Assembly (NCBI RefSeq): GCF_009688965.1
Contig: NZ_AP021875.1
Coordinates: 6,200,001 to 6,264,000 of the forward strand
Source of the DNA: Desulfosarcina widdelii
Lineage (GTDB): Bacteria; Desulfobacterota; Desulfobacteria; Desulfobacterales; Desulfosarcinaceae
Direction: 5' to 3'
DNA length: 64,000 nucleotides
Under the pieces are notes generated by a model. It ran no database searches and had not been told where the DNA came from. It saw only the letters and a list, made by a program, of their open reading frames with translations. Position 1 is the first letter of the stretch; every line of letters starts with the position of its first letter. Made by a program: the position numbers and the translations under genes. Below are positions 44,611 through 53,880 of this stretch, piece by piece.

Positions 44611-45087
44611 TTATTTCAGCGTTGTGAAAATGTGGTGATAGACGTCCGATATGTAAATGACGCCAACCGGCCTCTTGTTTTCCAGTATTGGCAGACGTCG
44701 ATATTTATTTTTAATCATTTTGTCCAGTATCACCATGATATGGTCATCAATGGAAGCGCCCATTACGTTCTGGCTCATCAATTGATTCACTTTCTGGCCC
44801 TTTAGTGCAGCGACCAATCCTTTCAATTGACCGGTCCACATGAAAGCATCCGCTTCAGCGCCAAAATTGTAATTCAAAAAGTCAGGCCTCAGGTGATAAA
44901 GAACATCGTACATACTGATAACGCCGGCCAATTGGCCATAATCATCCAAAGCAATGAGACTGATATTTCTATGGCCGGTCTTTCTCACCTTTCCGTTAAG
45001 AATCCTGTCGATGGCATCTTCGATGGGTGCATTTTCATGGATCGTTTCAAAATCGGTCGACATCACATCTTTTGCATAAATGGTCAT
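44611..45087 (-). CDS. CBS-domain-pair protein
   Basis: A 158-residue protein composed of two CBS motifs (YAKDVMSTDFETIHENAPIE, 20 residues shown, and VNQLMSQNVMGASIDDHIM). CBS pairs bind adenosine nucleotides or similar ligands and regulate partner proteins. TAGGAGA precedes the ATG. It is the last gene on the minus strand after the decarboxylase operon, 60 bases beyond the monooxygenase-like gene, and may sense energy state for that operon. The ligand is unknown. Confidence 0.85.
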   Translation of the reverse strand: MTIYAKDVMSTDFETIHENAPIEDAIDRILNGKVRKTGHRNISLIALDDYGQLAGVISMYDVLYHLRPDFLNYNFGAEADAFMWTGQLKGLVAALKGQKVNQLMSQNVMGASIDDHIMVILDKMIKNKYRRLPILENKRPVGVIYISDVYHHIFTTLK

Positions 45088-45147
45088 AAAATGGATCTCC
45101 TATTTTAAATTGAAATCCGAACAGAAGGGCATTAATTTCAAGATGAC

Positions 45148-45456
45148 CTAATCGTAGGAATAGACCCTGTACTCGGTCGGCACACCCAAAACAGAATCGA
45201 TCTTTCCTTCGATCTCTTTTCGTTCCGGCTTGGCAAACCAGCGCTCCCAATCTTCGATTGATTTCCAAGTGCTGATCACCAGGTATTCATACGGGTCTGC
45301 CACGTTGCGCATGGTTTCCCCTGAAATATACCCGGGCTGTCGAAATGCTAACTCTCTGGCATCTTCCAGCAGGGGCACCAACTGGGGTAACAAATCCGCT
45401 TCCATGCCGCCAAACAAGCGGGGCATTTTTCGAACCATGAGCACGCGTATGGTCAT
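45148..45456 (-). CDS. Antibiotic-biosynthesis-monooxygenase-fold protein
   Basis: A 102-residue dimeric alpha-beta barrel of the ABM class. The segment ISTWKSIEDWERWFAKPERK is typical of this fold, and the N-terminus IRVLMVRKM forms the first strand. Members include heme-degrading and quinol-oxidising proteins, but the heme-degrading signature residues are not evident, so no activity is assigned. GGAGAAAAAAA precedes the ATG. It lies 73 bases after the decarboxylase beta gene on the same strand. Confidence 0.8.
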   Translation of the reverse strand: MTIRVLMVRKMPRLFGGMEADLLPQLVPLLEDARELAFRQPGYISGETMRNVADPYEYLVISTWKSIEDWERWFAKPERKEIEGKIDSVLGVPTEYRVYSYD

Positions 45457-45529
45457 TTTTTTTCTCCGATATTCCTGATTGTCGAGGTTAACGAATGGTT
45501 GTCCATTCGTATAGCAAAAATGGGCGCGC

Positions 45530-46828
45530 TCAGACCACTAAATTTTTCAAGGTGAGCAACACGCCGGCAGCCACCGCCGATCCGATCACACCGGCAACGT
45601 TTGGCCCCATGGCAAACATCAGCAGCATATTTTCGGGATCTTCTTCAATCCCTACTTTCTGGCTGACCCTTGCTGCCATTGGCACCGCCGATACACCCGC
45701 GGAGCCAATCAACGGGTTGATTTTGTTACTCGAAAACTGATTCATGAGCTTGACCATCAATATCCCGGATGCCGTTCCGATACTGAAGGCAATTATCCCA
45801 AGCAGCAGAATTCCTATCGTTTCCAAACGAATGAAGTTCTCTGCGGACAACTGCGAGCCCACGCCCAGACCAAGGAAAATAGTCACGATATTGATCAGGG
45901 CGTTTTGCGTTGTTTTGGACAGGCGATCGACCACGCCGCATTCGCGCATCAAGTTGCCAAACATGAAAAAGCCGATCAGCGGTGCGGCCGAGGGCAGCAG
46001 CAGTATGCACAACCCAAGGACGATCAGTGGGAAAACGATTTTTTCAACTTTTCCCACGTAACGCAGTTGGTCCATGCGTATTTTGCGCTCGGCCGGCGTG
46101 GTGAGGGCGCGCATGATCGGTGGCTGAATGATGGGAACCAGGGCCATGTAAGAATAAGCTGCCACGGCAATAGCGCCCAAAAGGTTGGGAGAGAGTTGGC
46201 TGGCCAGAAAGATCGCCGTGGGACCGTCGGCGCCGCCGATGATACCGATAGATGCCGCATCGAAAAGATCGAAATGAATTCCGGGCACGATCTCTGTCAG
46301 AATCAACGCACCGATGAGTGTGCTGAAAATGCCGAACTGGGCGGCGGCACCCAGAAGGGCGGTTTTGGGGTTGGCGATCATGGGGCCGAAATCGGTCATA
46401 GCGCCGACGCCCATGAACACGACCAGGGGGAAGACGCCGGTCGTGATGCCGATTTTGTAGATATAGTAGATAATCCCACCTGGTTCGGTGATGCCCGCCA
46501 GGGGGATATTGGCCAGTATGCATCCAAAGCCCATCGGGACCAGCAGCAACGGCTCAAATCCTTTGCGGATGGCTAAAAATAGCATTAGCAAACCCACGCC
46601 GATCATCAACAGGCTGCCGAACCCTTGGCTCCATTGGCCATAAGCCGGGTTAAAAAAGCCATACAGCCCGGTTGATCTGGCAAATTCGGAGATCATGGTT
46701 CCCATGGGAGGCAGCTCTTGATGCAATGGTGCCGCTTGCGCCGTTTGACCTCCTGCAATGGCTGAGACGGGGATCACCAGCAGAAAGGCAACCATTACGA
46801 GACGGACGACCCAATTGATTTTGTGCAT
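45530..46828 (-). CDS. oadB: Sodium-pumping decarboxylase beta subunit
   Basis: A 432-residue integral membrane protein of the OadB/GcdB/MmdB family, which decarboxylates carboxybiotin and exports sodium ions. The key aspartate lies in [20 protein letters not shown] (20 residues). An N-terminal hydrophobic segment resembling a signal peptide (ending SAIAGG) is present. GGGAGAA precedes the ATG at 46828. It lies 23 bases after the alpha-subunit gene and forms one operon with it and the gamma gene. Confidence 0.93.
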   Translation of the reverse strand: MHKINWVVRLVMVAFLLVIPVSAIAGGQTAQAAPLHQELPPMGTMISEFARSTGLYGFFNPAYGQWSQGFGSLLMIGVGLLMLFLAIRKGFEPLLLVPMGFGCILANIPLAGITEPGGIIYYIYKIGITTGVFPLVVFMGVGAMTDFGPMIANPKTALLGAAAQFGIFSTLIGALILTEIVPGIHFDLFDAASIGIIGGADGPTAIFLASQLSPNLLGAIAVAAYSYMALVPIIQPPIMRALTTPAERKIRMDQLRYVGKVEKIVFPLIVLGLCILLLPSAAPLIGFFMFGNLMRECGVVDRLSKTTQNALINIVTIFLGLGVGSQLSAENFIRLETIGILLLGIIAFSIGTASGILMVKLMNQFSSNKINPLIGSAGVSAVPMAARVSQKVGIEEDPENMLLMFAMGPNVAGVIGSAVAAGVLLTLKNLVV

Positions 46829-46851
46829 GCGATTTCTCCCGAACAGGTGTA

Positions 46852-48636
46852 CTAAGCGATGGTCGCCACCAGTTGGTTGGGTTTGACGACATCGTCTTTT
46901 GCCACCTCGATGGACGCCACATTGCCATCGCAAGGGGCTACCACCGGCGTTTCCATTTTCATGGCCTCCAGTAACACCAGCGTGTCGCCGCGGTTTACGC
47001 GATCGCCGACGGCCACGTAAATTTCGCTCACAATCCCCTGCAGTTTGACCTTGACTTCAACCGCATTGTCCGGTTTTGCGGATGGCGCCGGTGAAACCGT
47101 TTTAACTTCTCCGGTAGTTGGCTCTACCGTGACCCGGTAAGCCTTACCATCCACGGTTACCGTGTAGTCGGCCGGTTCGTTGGCTGCAGCCGGCGCCACG
47201 GCTGACGCTTGGTTCTGTGCCGGCACCTCGGTCTCGGTGCCGATCTTGCGGACATTGATGGGCTTTTTGCCTTTCAAAAAATCCAGCCCCTTGTTGCCGC
47301 CCGGCGTCGCCAATGCGCCTACGATAAAGATATTTTCGTCTGTAAGCGGCAGGCCTTCTTTTTCAAGGATTTGCCTGGCTTTTGGAATGCCGGGTTCGAT
47401 TACATCCAGCGGATCGCCCTTGAACACCGGTTTGCCCATCTGTTCTTCGGCAAGCCTGACAATTTCCGGGTCCGGTGCAACGGGTGTGCGACCGAAGTAG
47501 CCCAACACCATTTTACCATAGCCGTCGGTTATTTTTTTCCATGCGCCCTGGGTGACGTTGGCATAGGCCTGTTGAAAATAAAACTGGGAAACGGGGGTGA
47601 CCGAGGTGCCAAACCCGCCACGGGCTACGCATTCGGACATGGCTTCAATAACATCCGGGTAGAGATCAAGCGTTCCGGTATCCCGCATCATCATGGTGTT
47701 CGCCGTCAGTGCGCCGCCCGGCATGGGCGAAAGAATGACTTCAGATGACACTTTCTGGGATTCGGGGGGGAAGAAATAGTCCTGCAGGCAATCCTGGAGC
47801 ACACGGTTAGCGGACATGATTTTAGAAACATCGATATCCAGGGTGTAATCCGTGTCTTTCAAGGCGTGCCACAGCGATAGTATGTCCGGCTGACAGGTTC
47901 CTCCGGAAAGGGGGGAACGGGCCAGGTCTACGCCGTCGCAACCGGCCTCGATGGCTGCCTTATATTGAGTGATGCCAACGCCGGCGGTCTCATGGGTATG
48001 TGCCCATAGAATTGTGTCCTCACCGACGATTGCACGCGCGGCTTTGATCGTATCATAGAACTTTTTGGGATTGGATGTCCCTGACGCATCCTTGAAACAG
48101 ATGGAATCGAACGGCAGCCCCGAATCCAGGATTTTCCTGAGTGTTTTGATGTAAAACTCCGCATCATGCGCTCCCGAGCATCCAGGTGGAAGCTCCATCA
48201 TGCTGATTACCACCTGGTGGTGCAGCCCGGCATTGGTGATACACTGCCCCGAATAAATAAGGTTGCGAATATCATTCAGCGCATCGAAATTACGGATGTG
48301 GGTCATGCCGTGTTTCTTGAACATCTTGGCATGAAGGTCGATCATATCTTTCGGTTGCGCCGAAAGCGCAACCACATTAATGCCCCTGGCCAGGGTCTGA
48401 AGGTGAGTTTCTGGCCCGGCCGCCGCACGGAAGCGGTCCATCATGTCAAAAGCCGACTCGCCGCAATACATAAAGAGCGCTTGAAAACGAGCGCCACCGC
48501 CGGCTTCCATGTGCTTGATCCCTGCATGAACGCCCGCTTCAACGGCAGGAATAAAATCATCGGTCAACGCACGGGCGCCGAATACCGACTGAAATCCATC
48601 ACGCAGTGAGGTGTCCATAAAACGGATTTTTTTCAT
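46852..48636 (-). CDS. oadA: Decarboxylase/carboxyltransferase alpha subunit with biotin domain
   Basis: A 594-residue protein. The carboxyltransferase TIM barrel (residues 1-300) starts [14 protein letters not shown] and has metal histidines in [14 protein letters not shown] conserved carboxylase domain follows, then an alanine/proline linker and a C-terminal biotinyl domain with the biotin lysine in [13 protein letters not shown]. It fits oxaloacetate decarboxylase alpha or pyruvate carboxylase subunit B. With OadB and OadG beside it, sodium-coupled oxaloacetate decarboxylation is most likely. Confidence 0.93.
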   Translation of the reverse strand: MKKIRFMDTSLRDGFQSVFGARALTDDFIPAVEAGVHAGIKHMEAGGGARFQALFMYCGESAFDMMDRFRAAAGPETHLQTLARGINVVALSAQPKDMIDLHAKMFKKHGMTHIRNFDALNDIRNLIYSGQCITNAGLHHQVVISMMELPPGCSGAHDAEFYIKTLRKILDSGLPFDSICFKDASGTSNPKKFYDTIKAARAIVGEDTILWAHTHETAGVGITQYKAAIEAGCDGVDLARSPLSGGTCQPDILSLWHALKDTDYTLDIDVSKIMSANRVLQDCLQDYFFPPESQKVSSEVILSPMPGGALTANTMMMRDTGTLDLYPDVIEAMSECVARGGFGTSVTPVSQFYFQQAYANVTQGAWKKITDGYGKMVLGYFGRTPVAPDPEIVRLAEEQMGKPVFKGDPLDVIEPGIPKARQILEKEGLPLTDENIFIVGALATPGGNKGLDFLKGKKPINVRKIGTETEVPAQNQASAVAPAAANEPADYTVTVDGKAYRVTVEPTTGEVKTVSPAPSAKPDNAVEVKVKLQGIVSEIYVAVGDRVNRGDTLVLLEAMKMETPVVAPCDGNVASIEVAKDDVVKPNQLVATIA

Positions 48637-48685
48637 GATAACTCACTATCTCCCCAAAATATCATAAATGAAAATTCGAACGGTT

Positions 48686-48940
48686 TCACCTGACCCGCAT
48701 GGTGCGAGAGCGATGCGCGGCGATCGCCGCACTGATCACAGCAACCAGCACAGCGTCGTCCGTTTTTACAACCGGTCGTCTCTTTTTCTTCAATGCAGCG
48801 GCTTCAACCTCGGCGAGTTCCGTGGCGCTTTTTGCTGAAAGGAAGCGAAAGGAAAGTTTGACGGCCAGAACCAGAACGATCAGAAACAAGAAGACTACCG
48901 TCATCCCCAAAAGCGTCAGTTTGACTCCGGCAAGAATCAT
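48686..48940 (-). CDS. oadG: Sodium-pumping decarboxylase gamma subunit
   Basis: An 84-residue single-span membrane protein (LTLLGMTVVFLFLIVLVLAV near residues 8-27) with a soluble tail ending in HRSRTMRVR. This is the OadG layout; the gamma subunit holds alpha and beta together. It is the first gene of the minus-strand operon, 49 bases before oadA, and lies downstream of a palindromic candidate operator. Confidence 0.85.
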   Translation of the reverse strand: MILAGVKLTLLGMTVVFLFLIVLVLAVKLSFRFLSAKSATELAEVEAAALKKKRRPVVKTDDAVLVAVISAAIAAHRSRTMRVR

Positions 48941-49498
48941 CGTTCATCCTGAATGTGCATTCCCAATACAGCCATCAAGGCAATATTGAGATGATTGTAA
49001 TCACAATTACAAATCAAGGTAGGGCGATATGATGCGCCGAATGATCAACCTGTCTAGGCAGGCCGAGCCAATCGATCCGCAACGTTTCGGTTCAGTCATA
49101 CAAATATTTTTTTACACACGCCAGCGAGATCAAGTTGATCTCGTTGATTCGCTGAACTGTGATCTGCACTTTTTTGCCAGACTTCTGAACTCTCCCATCC
49201 AGCATGGGATTTCCCTGTAATTGCTGAAGGGAACGCCAAATACGTATAGCATCGGGATCAATTTTGCGCAGTGCACTTTTCAATATAATTGTAAGCGCTT
49301 AGAATAAGGAAAGAGGAACGGTTAACGATTCCCGCAAGTTGTAAATAGACCGGATTGGATGTGTGGTCAAGTGATGATCGGCTTTAAAAATTTATCGCCG
49401 AATTCCAGCGAGATAGAATGCCGGTAACCGGTGGTTCCCGGATGTAACCTAAATTTTAACAAATGTATCCAGAATCGCCAAAAGCCCGTTTGGTACTT
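48941..49498. other. Intergenic region upstream of the decarboxylase operon
   Basis: This 558-bp stretch lies between oadG and the NUDIX gene. Its left part has an 18-bp palindrome. Two short open frames (49029-49220 plus and 49092-49283 minus) lack ribosome sites and have no recognisable product; the minus one begins at a TTG. The AT-rich left edge probably carries the promoter of the decarboxylase operon. Confidence 0.55.
48995..49012 (-). promoter_or_regulatory. Palindromic candidate operator upstream of oadG
   Basis: TTGTAAT and ATTACAA are perfect inverses separated by CACA. The site is 55 bases upstream of the oadG start, where a repressor or activator of the decarboxylase operon could bind. 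The TTGT..ACAA ends resemble MarR- or GntR-type operators in general form. No cognate regulator gene is adjacent. Confidence 0.55.
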
Positions 49499-49918
49499 TT
49501 ATCCGGACTGCGGCCGGTTGAGAAAGGCCGGCAGCTTCAAAATCAGATCCCCGAGGTCGGAATGCTTGACCCGCCGGGCGGCCTTGCGGTAGTCGTACCA
49601 GAACCGACGGCGCACGGACCTCTCGGGCCAGACAGCCAGTTGCCGGTTGACCGCCATGACAAAAACGTCCACCTGGCACCTCCCGCCCCATTTCTCGAAT
49701 CCGTAGACGCCGATGGGCGGCGTCATCAGACGGCCTTTGATGCCTGCTTCCTCGTAGGCTTCGTTCACAGCGGTTTCGGTGGCGCTGTAGCCGGGGTCGA
49801 TCAATCCCTTGGGAATGGTGAGATTTTTGCCGCTGCTGGTGGAAATCAGAAGCACCTCGATGGCGTCATCCGAGATTTGATAGGGGATCGCGCCGGCCTG
49901 GTCGAACCGTTTCCTCAT
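49499..49918 (-). CDS. NUDIX hydrolase
   Basis: A 139-residue NUDIX protein of the diphosphoinositol-polyphosphate/Ap4A hydrolase type. The NUDIX box is PKGLIDPGYSATETAVNEAY followed by EEAG; the metal-binding EE pair is present, but the usual first Glu and Arg of the consensus are replaced by Tyr and Asn. Enzymes with this type of box hydrolyse diadenosine polyphosphates or polyphosphate. The ATG at 49918 has GGGAG 9 bases upstream. It ends the five-gene operon with ppx-like and CHAD genes. Confidence 0.85.
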   Translation of the reverse strand: MRKRFDQAGAIPYQISDDAIEVLLISTSSGKNLTIPKGLIDPGYSATETAVNEAYEEAGIKGRLMTPPIGVYGFEKWGGRCQVDVFVMAVNRQLAVWPERSVRRRFWYDYRKAARRVKHSDLGDLILKLPAFLNRPQSG

Positions 49919-49923
49919 GCCGC

Positions 49924-50394
49924 TCAACTCCCGGGAATGCCGTGAACCGCCAGGTGTTTGTTCTTATAGCGCTTGTCCTCGGTTACATCGCGGCCGAACC
50001 AGTCCGGCGGTGCAAAGTCCCCTGCAGCGTCCACGGATGCGAACTCCACCTCCACCATCAGCAATCCCTCCAGGTTCCCCTCGAAACGGTCCAGTTCGGC
50101 AGTATGGCCGCCCACCGGGAAGGTGTAGCGGGTTTTACTCACCCGGCGGCCGACGGTGTAAGGCCAGAGCTGGTCAAACTGATCCGGCGACAACTCGATT
50201 TCGATCTCCGTCCTGGAAAGCCCCTCGCCCATCTTGACAGTCTGATAGCAGGCGGTCTGTTTCTGTCGGACCCGCAGTTCGATGCCCCCGGCAGCGTCGA
50301 TGACGTACCCCTGGCGGATGGTCTTGCCGGTGAGATTTTCAAAATCGGGCGGCAGGCGATCGACGAGAAATTTGCGTTCGATTTCAGTTCCCAT
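49924..50394 (-). CDS. CYTH-domain (triphosphate tunnel) protein
   Basis: A 156-residue CYTH protein with the hallmark EIERKFLV (ExExK) at residues 4-11 and alternating charged beta strands (IELRVRQK, TEIEIELS, AELDRFEGNLEGLLMVEVEF) that line the tunnel. Bacterial members hydrolyse inorganic triphosphate or other triphosphates. It lies 10 bases after the ParA-like gene and 5 bases before the NUDIX gene. Coupling to polyphosphate genes supports tripolyphosphatase activity, a product of exopolyphosphatase digestion. Confidence 0.9.
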   Translation of the reverse strand: MGTEIERKFLVDRLPPDFENLTGKTIRQGYVIDAAGGIELRVRQKQTACYQTVKMGEGLSRTEIEIELSPDQFDQLWPYTVGRRVSKTRYTFPVGGHTAELDRFEGNLEGLLMVEVEFASVDAAGDFAPPDWFGRDVTEDKRYKNKHLAVHGIPGS

Positions 50395-50404
50395 GGTTCG
50401 TTTC

Positions 50405-51151
50405 CTATTTCAGCCGGGTTTTTACATCCCGCCACAGATTGGCAAATGCCTTGGCGCCGGCGCAGCCGGGTCGGTAGTGGACCAGGGGCGCACGGTGGAA
50501 GCCCATCTGTTCCACCTCGGCATTGTAAGGGATAAAAGCATTCATCAGGTTGACCCCGTTGGCCATCATTTCCCGAACCGTGTCGCGGTGCATGCGCTTG
50601 CGGGGTTCCACCATGGAGAGGAAAGGATGCAGTTTGCCCGTATCCAGTCCGCTCTCTTCGAAAAAGGAGAACAGTTTCCGGTAGGTCAGCATGGAAAGAG
50701 TCGTGGGAATCATGGGAAGCAAAATGATGTCCGCCGCCTCGAAGATATTTTCGCTCACCAGGGTGATGTTGGGCGGGCAGTCCAGAAAGATATACGTATA
50801 CTCCCCATCGAAGCGGGACAGCAGGCGCTTCAATCGCCGGCGCGAATGGGAAAAACCGTTCAACTCGATGTCCAGGTTGCGGTAGGAGAGGTCCGCCGGA
50901 AGCAGGTCCAGGTTCGGATAGTCGGTGCCGCGAATGGCCTTGTCGATGCGCTTGCCGCCCTTCAGGAATTTGCGGCTGCTGTGCTTTGGTTTGGGTTGAA
51001 TCCGAAAGTAGAACGTGGATGCCCCCTGGGGGTCCAGGTCGCACAGCAGCGTCGGTGTCTGTTCCCGGGATGCCGCCAGATAGGCCAGGTTGACGCTGGC
51101 GGCTGTCTTACCGACACCGCCCTTGATGCTGTATAAGGCTATGGTTTTCAC
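50405..51151 (-). CDS. ParA/MinD-family positioning ATPase
   Basis: A 248-residue ATPase with the deviant Walker A motif IKGGVGKTAASVNLA, switch I aspartates in LCDLDPQGAST, and Walker B-like YIFLDCPPN. The GTG start has AGGA 8 bases upstream. No parB gene or centromere-like array is adjacent, so it is an orphan ParA like those that position carboxysomes, chemoreceptors or polyhydroxyalkanoate granules. It sits 13 bases after the CHAD gene, and its basic C-terminal part (LWRDVKTRLK) may aid DNA binding. Confidence 0.9.
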   Translation of the reverse strand: MKTIALYSIKGGVGKTAASVNLAYLAASREQTPTLLCDLDPQGASTFYFRIQPKPKHSSRKFLKGGKRIDKAIRGTDYPNLDLLPADLSYRNLDIELNGFSHSRRRLKRLLSRFDGEYTYIFLDCPPNITLVSENIFEAADIILLPMIPTTLSMLTYRKLFSFFEESGLDTGKLHPFLSMVEPRKRMHRDTVREMMANGVNLMNAFIPYNAEVEQMGFHRAPLVHYRPGCAGAKAFANLWRDVKTRLK

Positions 51152-51163
51152 AATGCGTTCCTG

Positions 51164-52690
51164 TCAGGCAAATAGCGATTTAAAACGGTTGCGATTTTCC
51201 GCGTCGTCAAAGCGGGCGAACACGCTCAGAAATTGGGAGCGGACCCGCTGGTGTTCGATTCCCAACCGGGTGACCAGGCCGCCGACGGCCGCCGCCAGAA
51301 GGATTTCCCGGGGTGACTTGGGGGCGATCCCCTGAAGATAGTCGACGAGAAATTCCTGCTGAACGGAAAGGTCGTTGAAGTCGCCCAGATTCTCCTGAAG
51401 CTGTTTGAGCTGCTTGATCAGGATTTTCATCTGATCTTTAGGAAACAGGGAAGTGAAAAATTCGAGCAGGTAACGCAATTTCTTGCAGTCGATGCGCAGT
51501 CGATGCAGCTCTTCATCGGGCGTCGCGGCCGTAATCTTGCGGCCTTTTTTGACGATCCGGCGATAGCGCTTGTGGATCACCGCCCGGGCCAGTTCGCCGA
51601 TGGGGCGGTTGCCTTCAGGCGCGTCGGATTTGGCCGGGCGATCCGATCGGACAAATGCGTCCAGGACGTCCATGTCCGAGGCGAACGCATCGGTGGCCAT
51701 GCGTTTGATCATGCGGGCTTTCGCGTAGCGGCGCTTGCGCGCAAGGGCGCTGAAGAGCTGGGCAATCCCGGGTTTGAGCACGTCGGCGACCATGGCGGTG
51801 TATTCGGCTTTTTTCAGCAGGTAGACGTCCAGGTCACGCAGGTTGCCGGTAATATCGCCCATATTCTTCAGCCGGGTCGTCAGGTCGGCCGTCGTGCGGG
51901 CATCCAGGACGCCTTTCATCTGGCCGAGCAGAGAGCGGGCCCGCCGCACGGATACGCGAAAGTCGTGCAAAAACTCGCTGTCGATATCCTCGCGCACGCC
52001 GGAAAGATTCTGGTGCATCACCGTGACCAGTTGCTCCATGATGCGCCGGACCGCTTCGGTGGCGGGGATGTCGGGCTGCAGTTCGATATCGACTTTGGAG
52101 CTGTTGGTTCCGGGAGAAAATCCGTTTCTCTCCAGCAAGGTCAGCACCGGCGACTGTCGGGCCGGTTCCAGTCCCATCTCCTGCAGACCGGCCACGGCCA
52201 GCTTCGCGGCCTTGGCATAGCCGCGCACCGGTTCGATGCGGCAGTGTTCGACGGCATTCTCCCCGGTGTCGAGGCGATAGGTTTCCAGCACCAGGCGGGC
52301 AACGATTTTCTCGTCGCTGTTGAGCAGCTCGTGCTGGACGCACTGACATTCGACCTTGCCCAGGGAGATCAGGGCCCGCATTTCCATGACCGGCTCGAGC
52401 GCATCGGCCATCTCCGATTCGGTAAAATCCCAGGCAAAGACAATCCGCTTTTCCGATTGCAATACCAGTTTGTCGATGGGTTGGCCGGTGTGGATATCGA
52501 TGGTCCGATATGCATCCGTGGACCTGAGCATCAGCCAGCCCGTTTTGAACAGCCGCCAGTCGAAGGTGTCCATGACTTCGAACGAATCGGCGGATGACGT
52601 TTCGCGGATGCCGGTAAACCGGTCCGCCAACTCCTTGACCATCGCATCGCGGGCGTTTGGTTCAGGCAGGATATATCTGTGATCGGCCAT
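51164..52690 (-). CDS. CHAD-domain protein with degenerate CYTH N-terminus
   Basis: A 508-residue protein. Residues 1-200 resemble a CYTH domain in strand pattern but lack the N-terminal ExExK, so catalytic activity is unlikely. Residues 215-505 form the CHAD domain, an all-helical basic fold with its conserved histidines in FLHDFRVSVRRARSLLGQM and LHRLRIDCKKLRYLLEFF. CHAD domains are known to bind inorganic polyphosphate and to target polyphosphate granules. GAAAGGA lies before the ATG at 52690. It follows the ppx-like gene by 11 bases and precedes the ParA gene. Confidence 0.9.
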   Translation of the reverse strand: MADHRYILPEPNARDAMVKELADRFTGIRETSSADSFEVMDTFDWRLFKTGWLMLRSTDAYRTIDIHTGQPIDKLVLQSEKRIVFAWDFTESEMADALEPVMEMRALISLGKVECQCVQHELLNSDEKIVARLVLETYRLDTGENAVEHCRIEPVRGYAKAAKLAVAGLQEMGLEPARQSPVLTLLERNGFSPGTNSSKVDIELQPDIPATEAVRRIMEQLVTVMHQNLSGVREDIDSEFLHDFRVSVRRARSLLGQMKGVLDARTTADLTTRLKNMGDITGNLRDLDVYLLKKAEYTAMVADVLKPGIAQLFSALARKRRYAKARMIKRMATDAFASDMDVLDAFVRSDRPAKSDAPEGNRPIGELARAVIHKRYRRIVKKGRKITAATPDEELHRLRIDCKKLRYLLEFFTSLFPKDQMKILIKQLKQLQENLGDFNDLSVQQEFLVDYLQGIAPKSPREILLAAAVGGLVTRLGIEHQRVRSQFLSVFARFDDAENRNRFKSLFA

Positions 52691-52701
52691 GAGCGTTCCT
52701 T

Positions 52702-53700
52702 TCACAAGCGGCATGCATCGGGTGCGGACCGGTTTTTCGTAGATCGTGTCCGGCGTTTTCTGGATGGGGAAGCCGGGGATTTTTTCCCGGCTCGGTCCAT
52801 GCGGTTCGTCCGTGATCGGATGTAGTCGCGGTACATGATGCGCACCAGGCCGTCGGCCAGGCCGATCTGCGGCACGGAGATGCCGCGAATCCCACCCCAT
52901 TTCATCACGGACATATAGATTTTCATGGCGGGCATGATGACGTCCACGCGGTCGGGCTTCAGTCCAAGCTTGGTGATGCGGTCATCGAACGAGAAAAAAT
53001 TCAGGTTGGTGCGGACTTTTTTCATTTTGGCCAGGGTAATGGTTTTGTCGTCCGAACATTTGGCCAGCTTAATGATCTTGTTGATGTTGCCGCCGCTGCC
53101 GATGGCGTCGATATTGAAAAAAGAACGCGTATGGCGCTGAATCCATGATTTCATCTCCTTCCAATGATCTTTTTTAACCAGGTCCTCAAGCAATCGAATG
53201 GTGCCGATCTCAAAGGATCTGGAAACCGTTTTGCCGCTGGAGTGGATGGTGATTTCCGTGCTGCCGCCGCCGACGTCGATAAACAGCCAGGCCCGGCCAT
53301 CGACCAGGTGGCTCCAGGGATTGTTCGCAAAGATGATTTTGGCCTCTTCCTTACCGCTGATAATTTGGATGTCCACCCCGGTCTGTTCCCTGATTCGCTT
53401 TTTGATCTTCGATCCGTTGCTGGATTCGCGCATGGCCGAGGTGGCGCAGGCGCGAAAATTCAGGGGGCGGTAGGCGTTGACCAGGGATTTGAACCCCTGA
53501 ATCGTATTGAGCAGTCGCTCGGCGTTGTCCTTGGAGATTTTTTTGTGGATAAAGGCGTCCCTTCCCATGCGGATGGGCATGCGGATCAGGGAGATTTTCC
53601 GGAAATAGGGTCCGTTTTGTGTTTCAAACACTTCGGAAAGCAACAGGCGGACGGCGTTGGATCCGATGTCGATGGCTGCGAAGCGGTTGCTGGTCAACAT
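52702..53700 (-). CDS. ppx: Ppx/GppA-family exopolyphosphatase
   Basis: A 332-residue protein of the actin-like Ppx/GppA family. FAAIDIGSNAVRLLL binds phosphate, the catalytic glutamate is expected near CATSAMRESSNG, and WLFIDVGGGSTEIT is the second phosphate loop. It lacks the C-terminal HD-like domain of long Ppx, so it matches short Ppx proteins. It releases phosphate from the end of polyphosphate or acts on pppGpp. The ATG at 53700 is used; a TTG at 53709 is also open. It is the first gene of the five-gene operon. A very basic tail (SRKRRTRSTKNRS) is unusual. Confidence 0.88.
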   Translation of the reverse strand: MLTSNRFAAIDIGSNAVRLLLSEVFETQNGPYFRKISLIRMPIRMGRDAFIHKKISKDNAERLLNTIQGFKSLVNAYRPLNFRACATSAMRESSNGSKIKKRIREQTGVDIQIISGKEEAKIIFANNPWSHLVDGRAWLFIDVGGGSTEITIHSSGKTVSRSFEIGTIRLLEDLVKKDHWKEMKSWIQRHTRSFFNIDAIGSGGNINKIIKLAKCSDDKTITLAKMKKVRTNLNFFSFDDRITKLGLKPDRVDVIMPAMKIYMSVMKWGGIRGISVPQIGLADGLVRIMYRDYIRSRTNRMDRAGKKSPASPSRKRRTRSTKNRSAPDACRL

Positions 53701-53880
53701 GCGGGTCAAACCCTTTCGGTTGGAATGCCGATAGATTCACGTGGAAGGGAAGCAAAGCACATATGGACAGGTGCGGACAATATAAAATCAGGAGGCACCG
53801 CCGGGGATTGAACCCTTGCGAAAGGTCAAACGAATGGTTCCCGGCGGGTCCGGGAGTGGTACGGCAAAACGCTGCTGGAA

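Noticed and set aside
49092-49283. 63-codon minus-strand frame upstream of oadG
   Set aside because: It begins at TTG without a ribosome site. The product is protein-like but not recognisable, so support is too thin.
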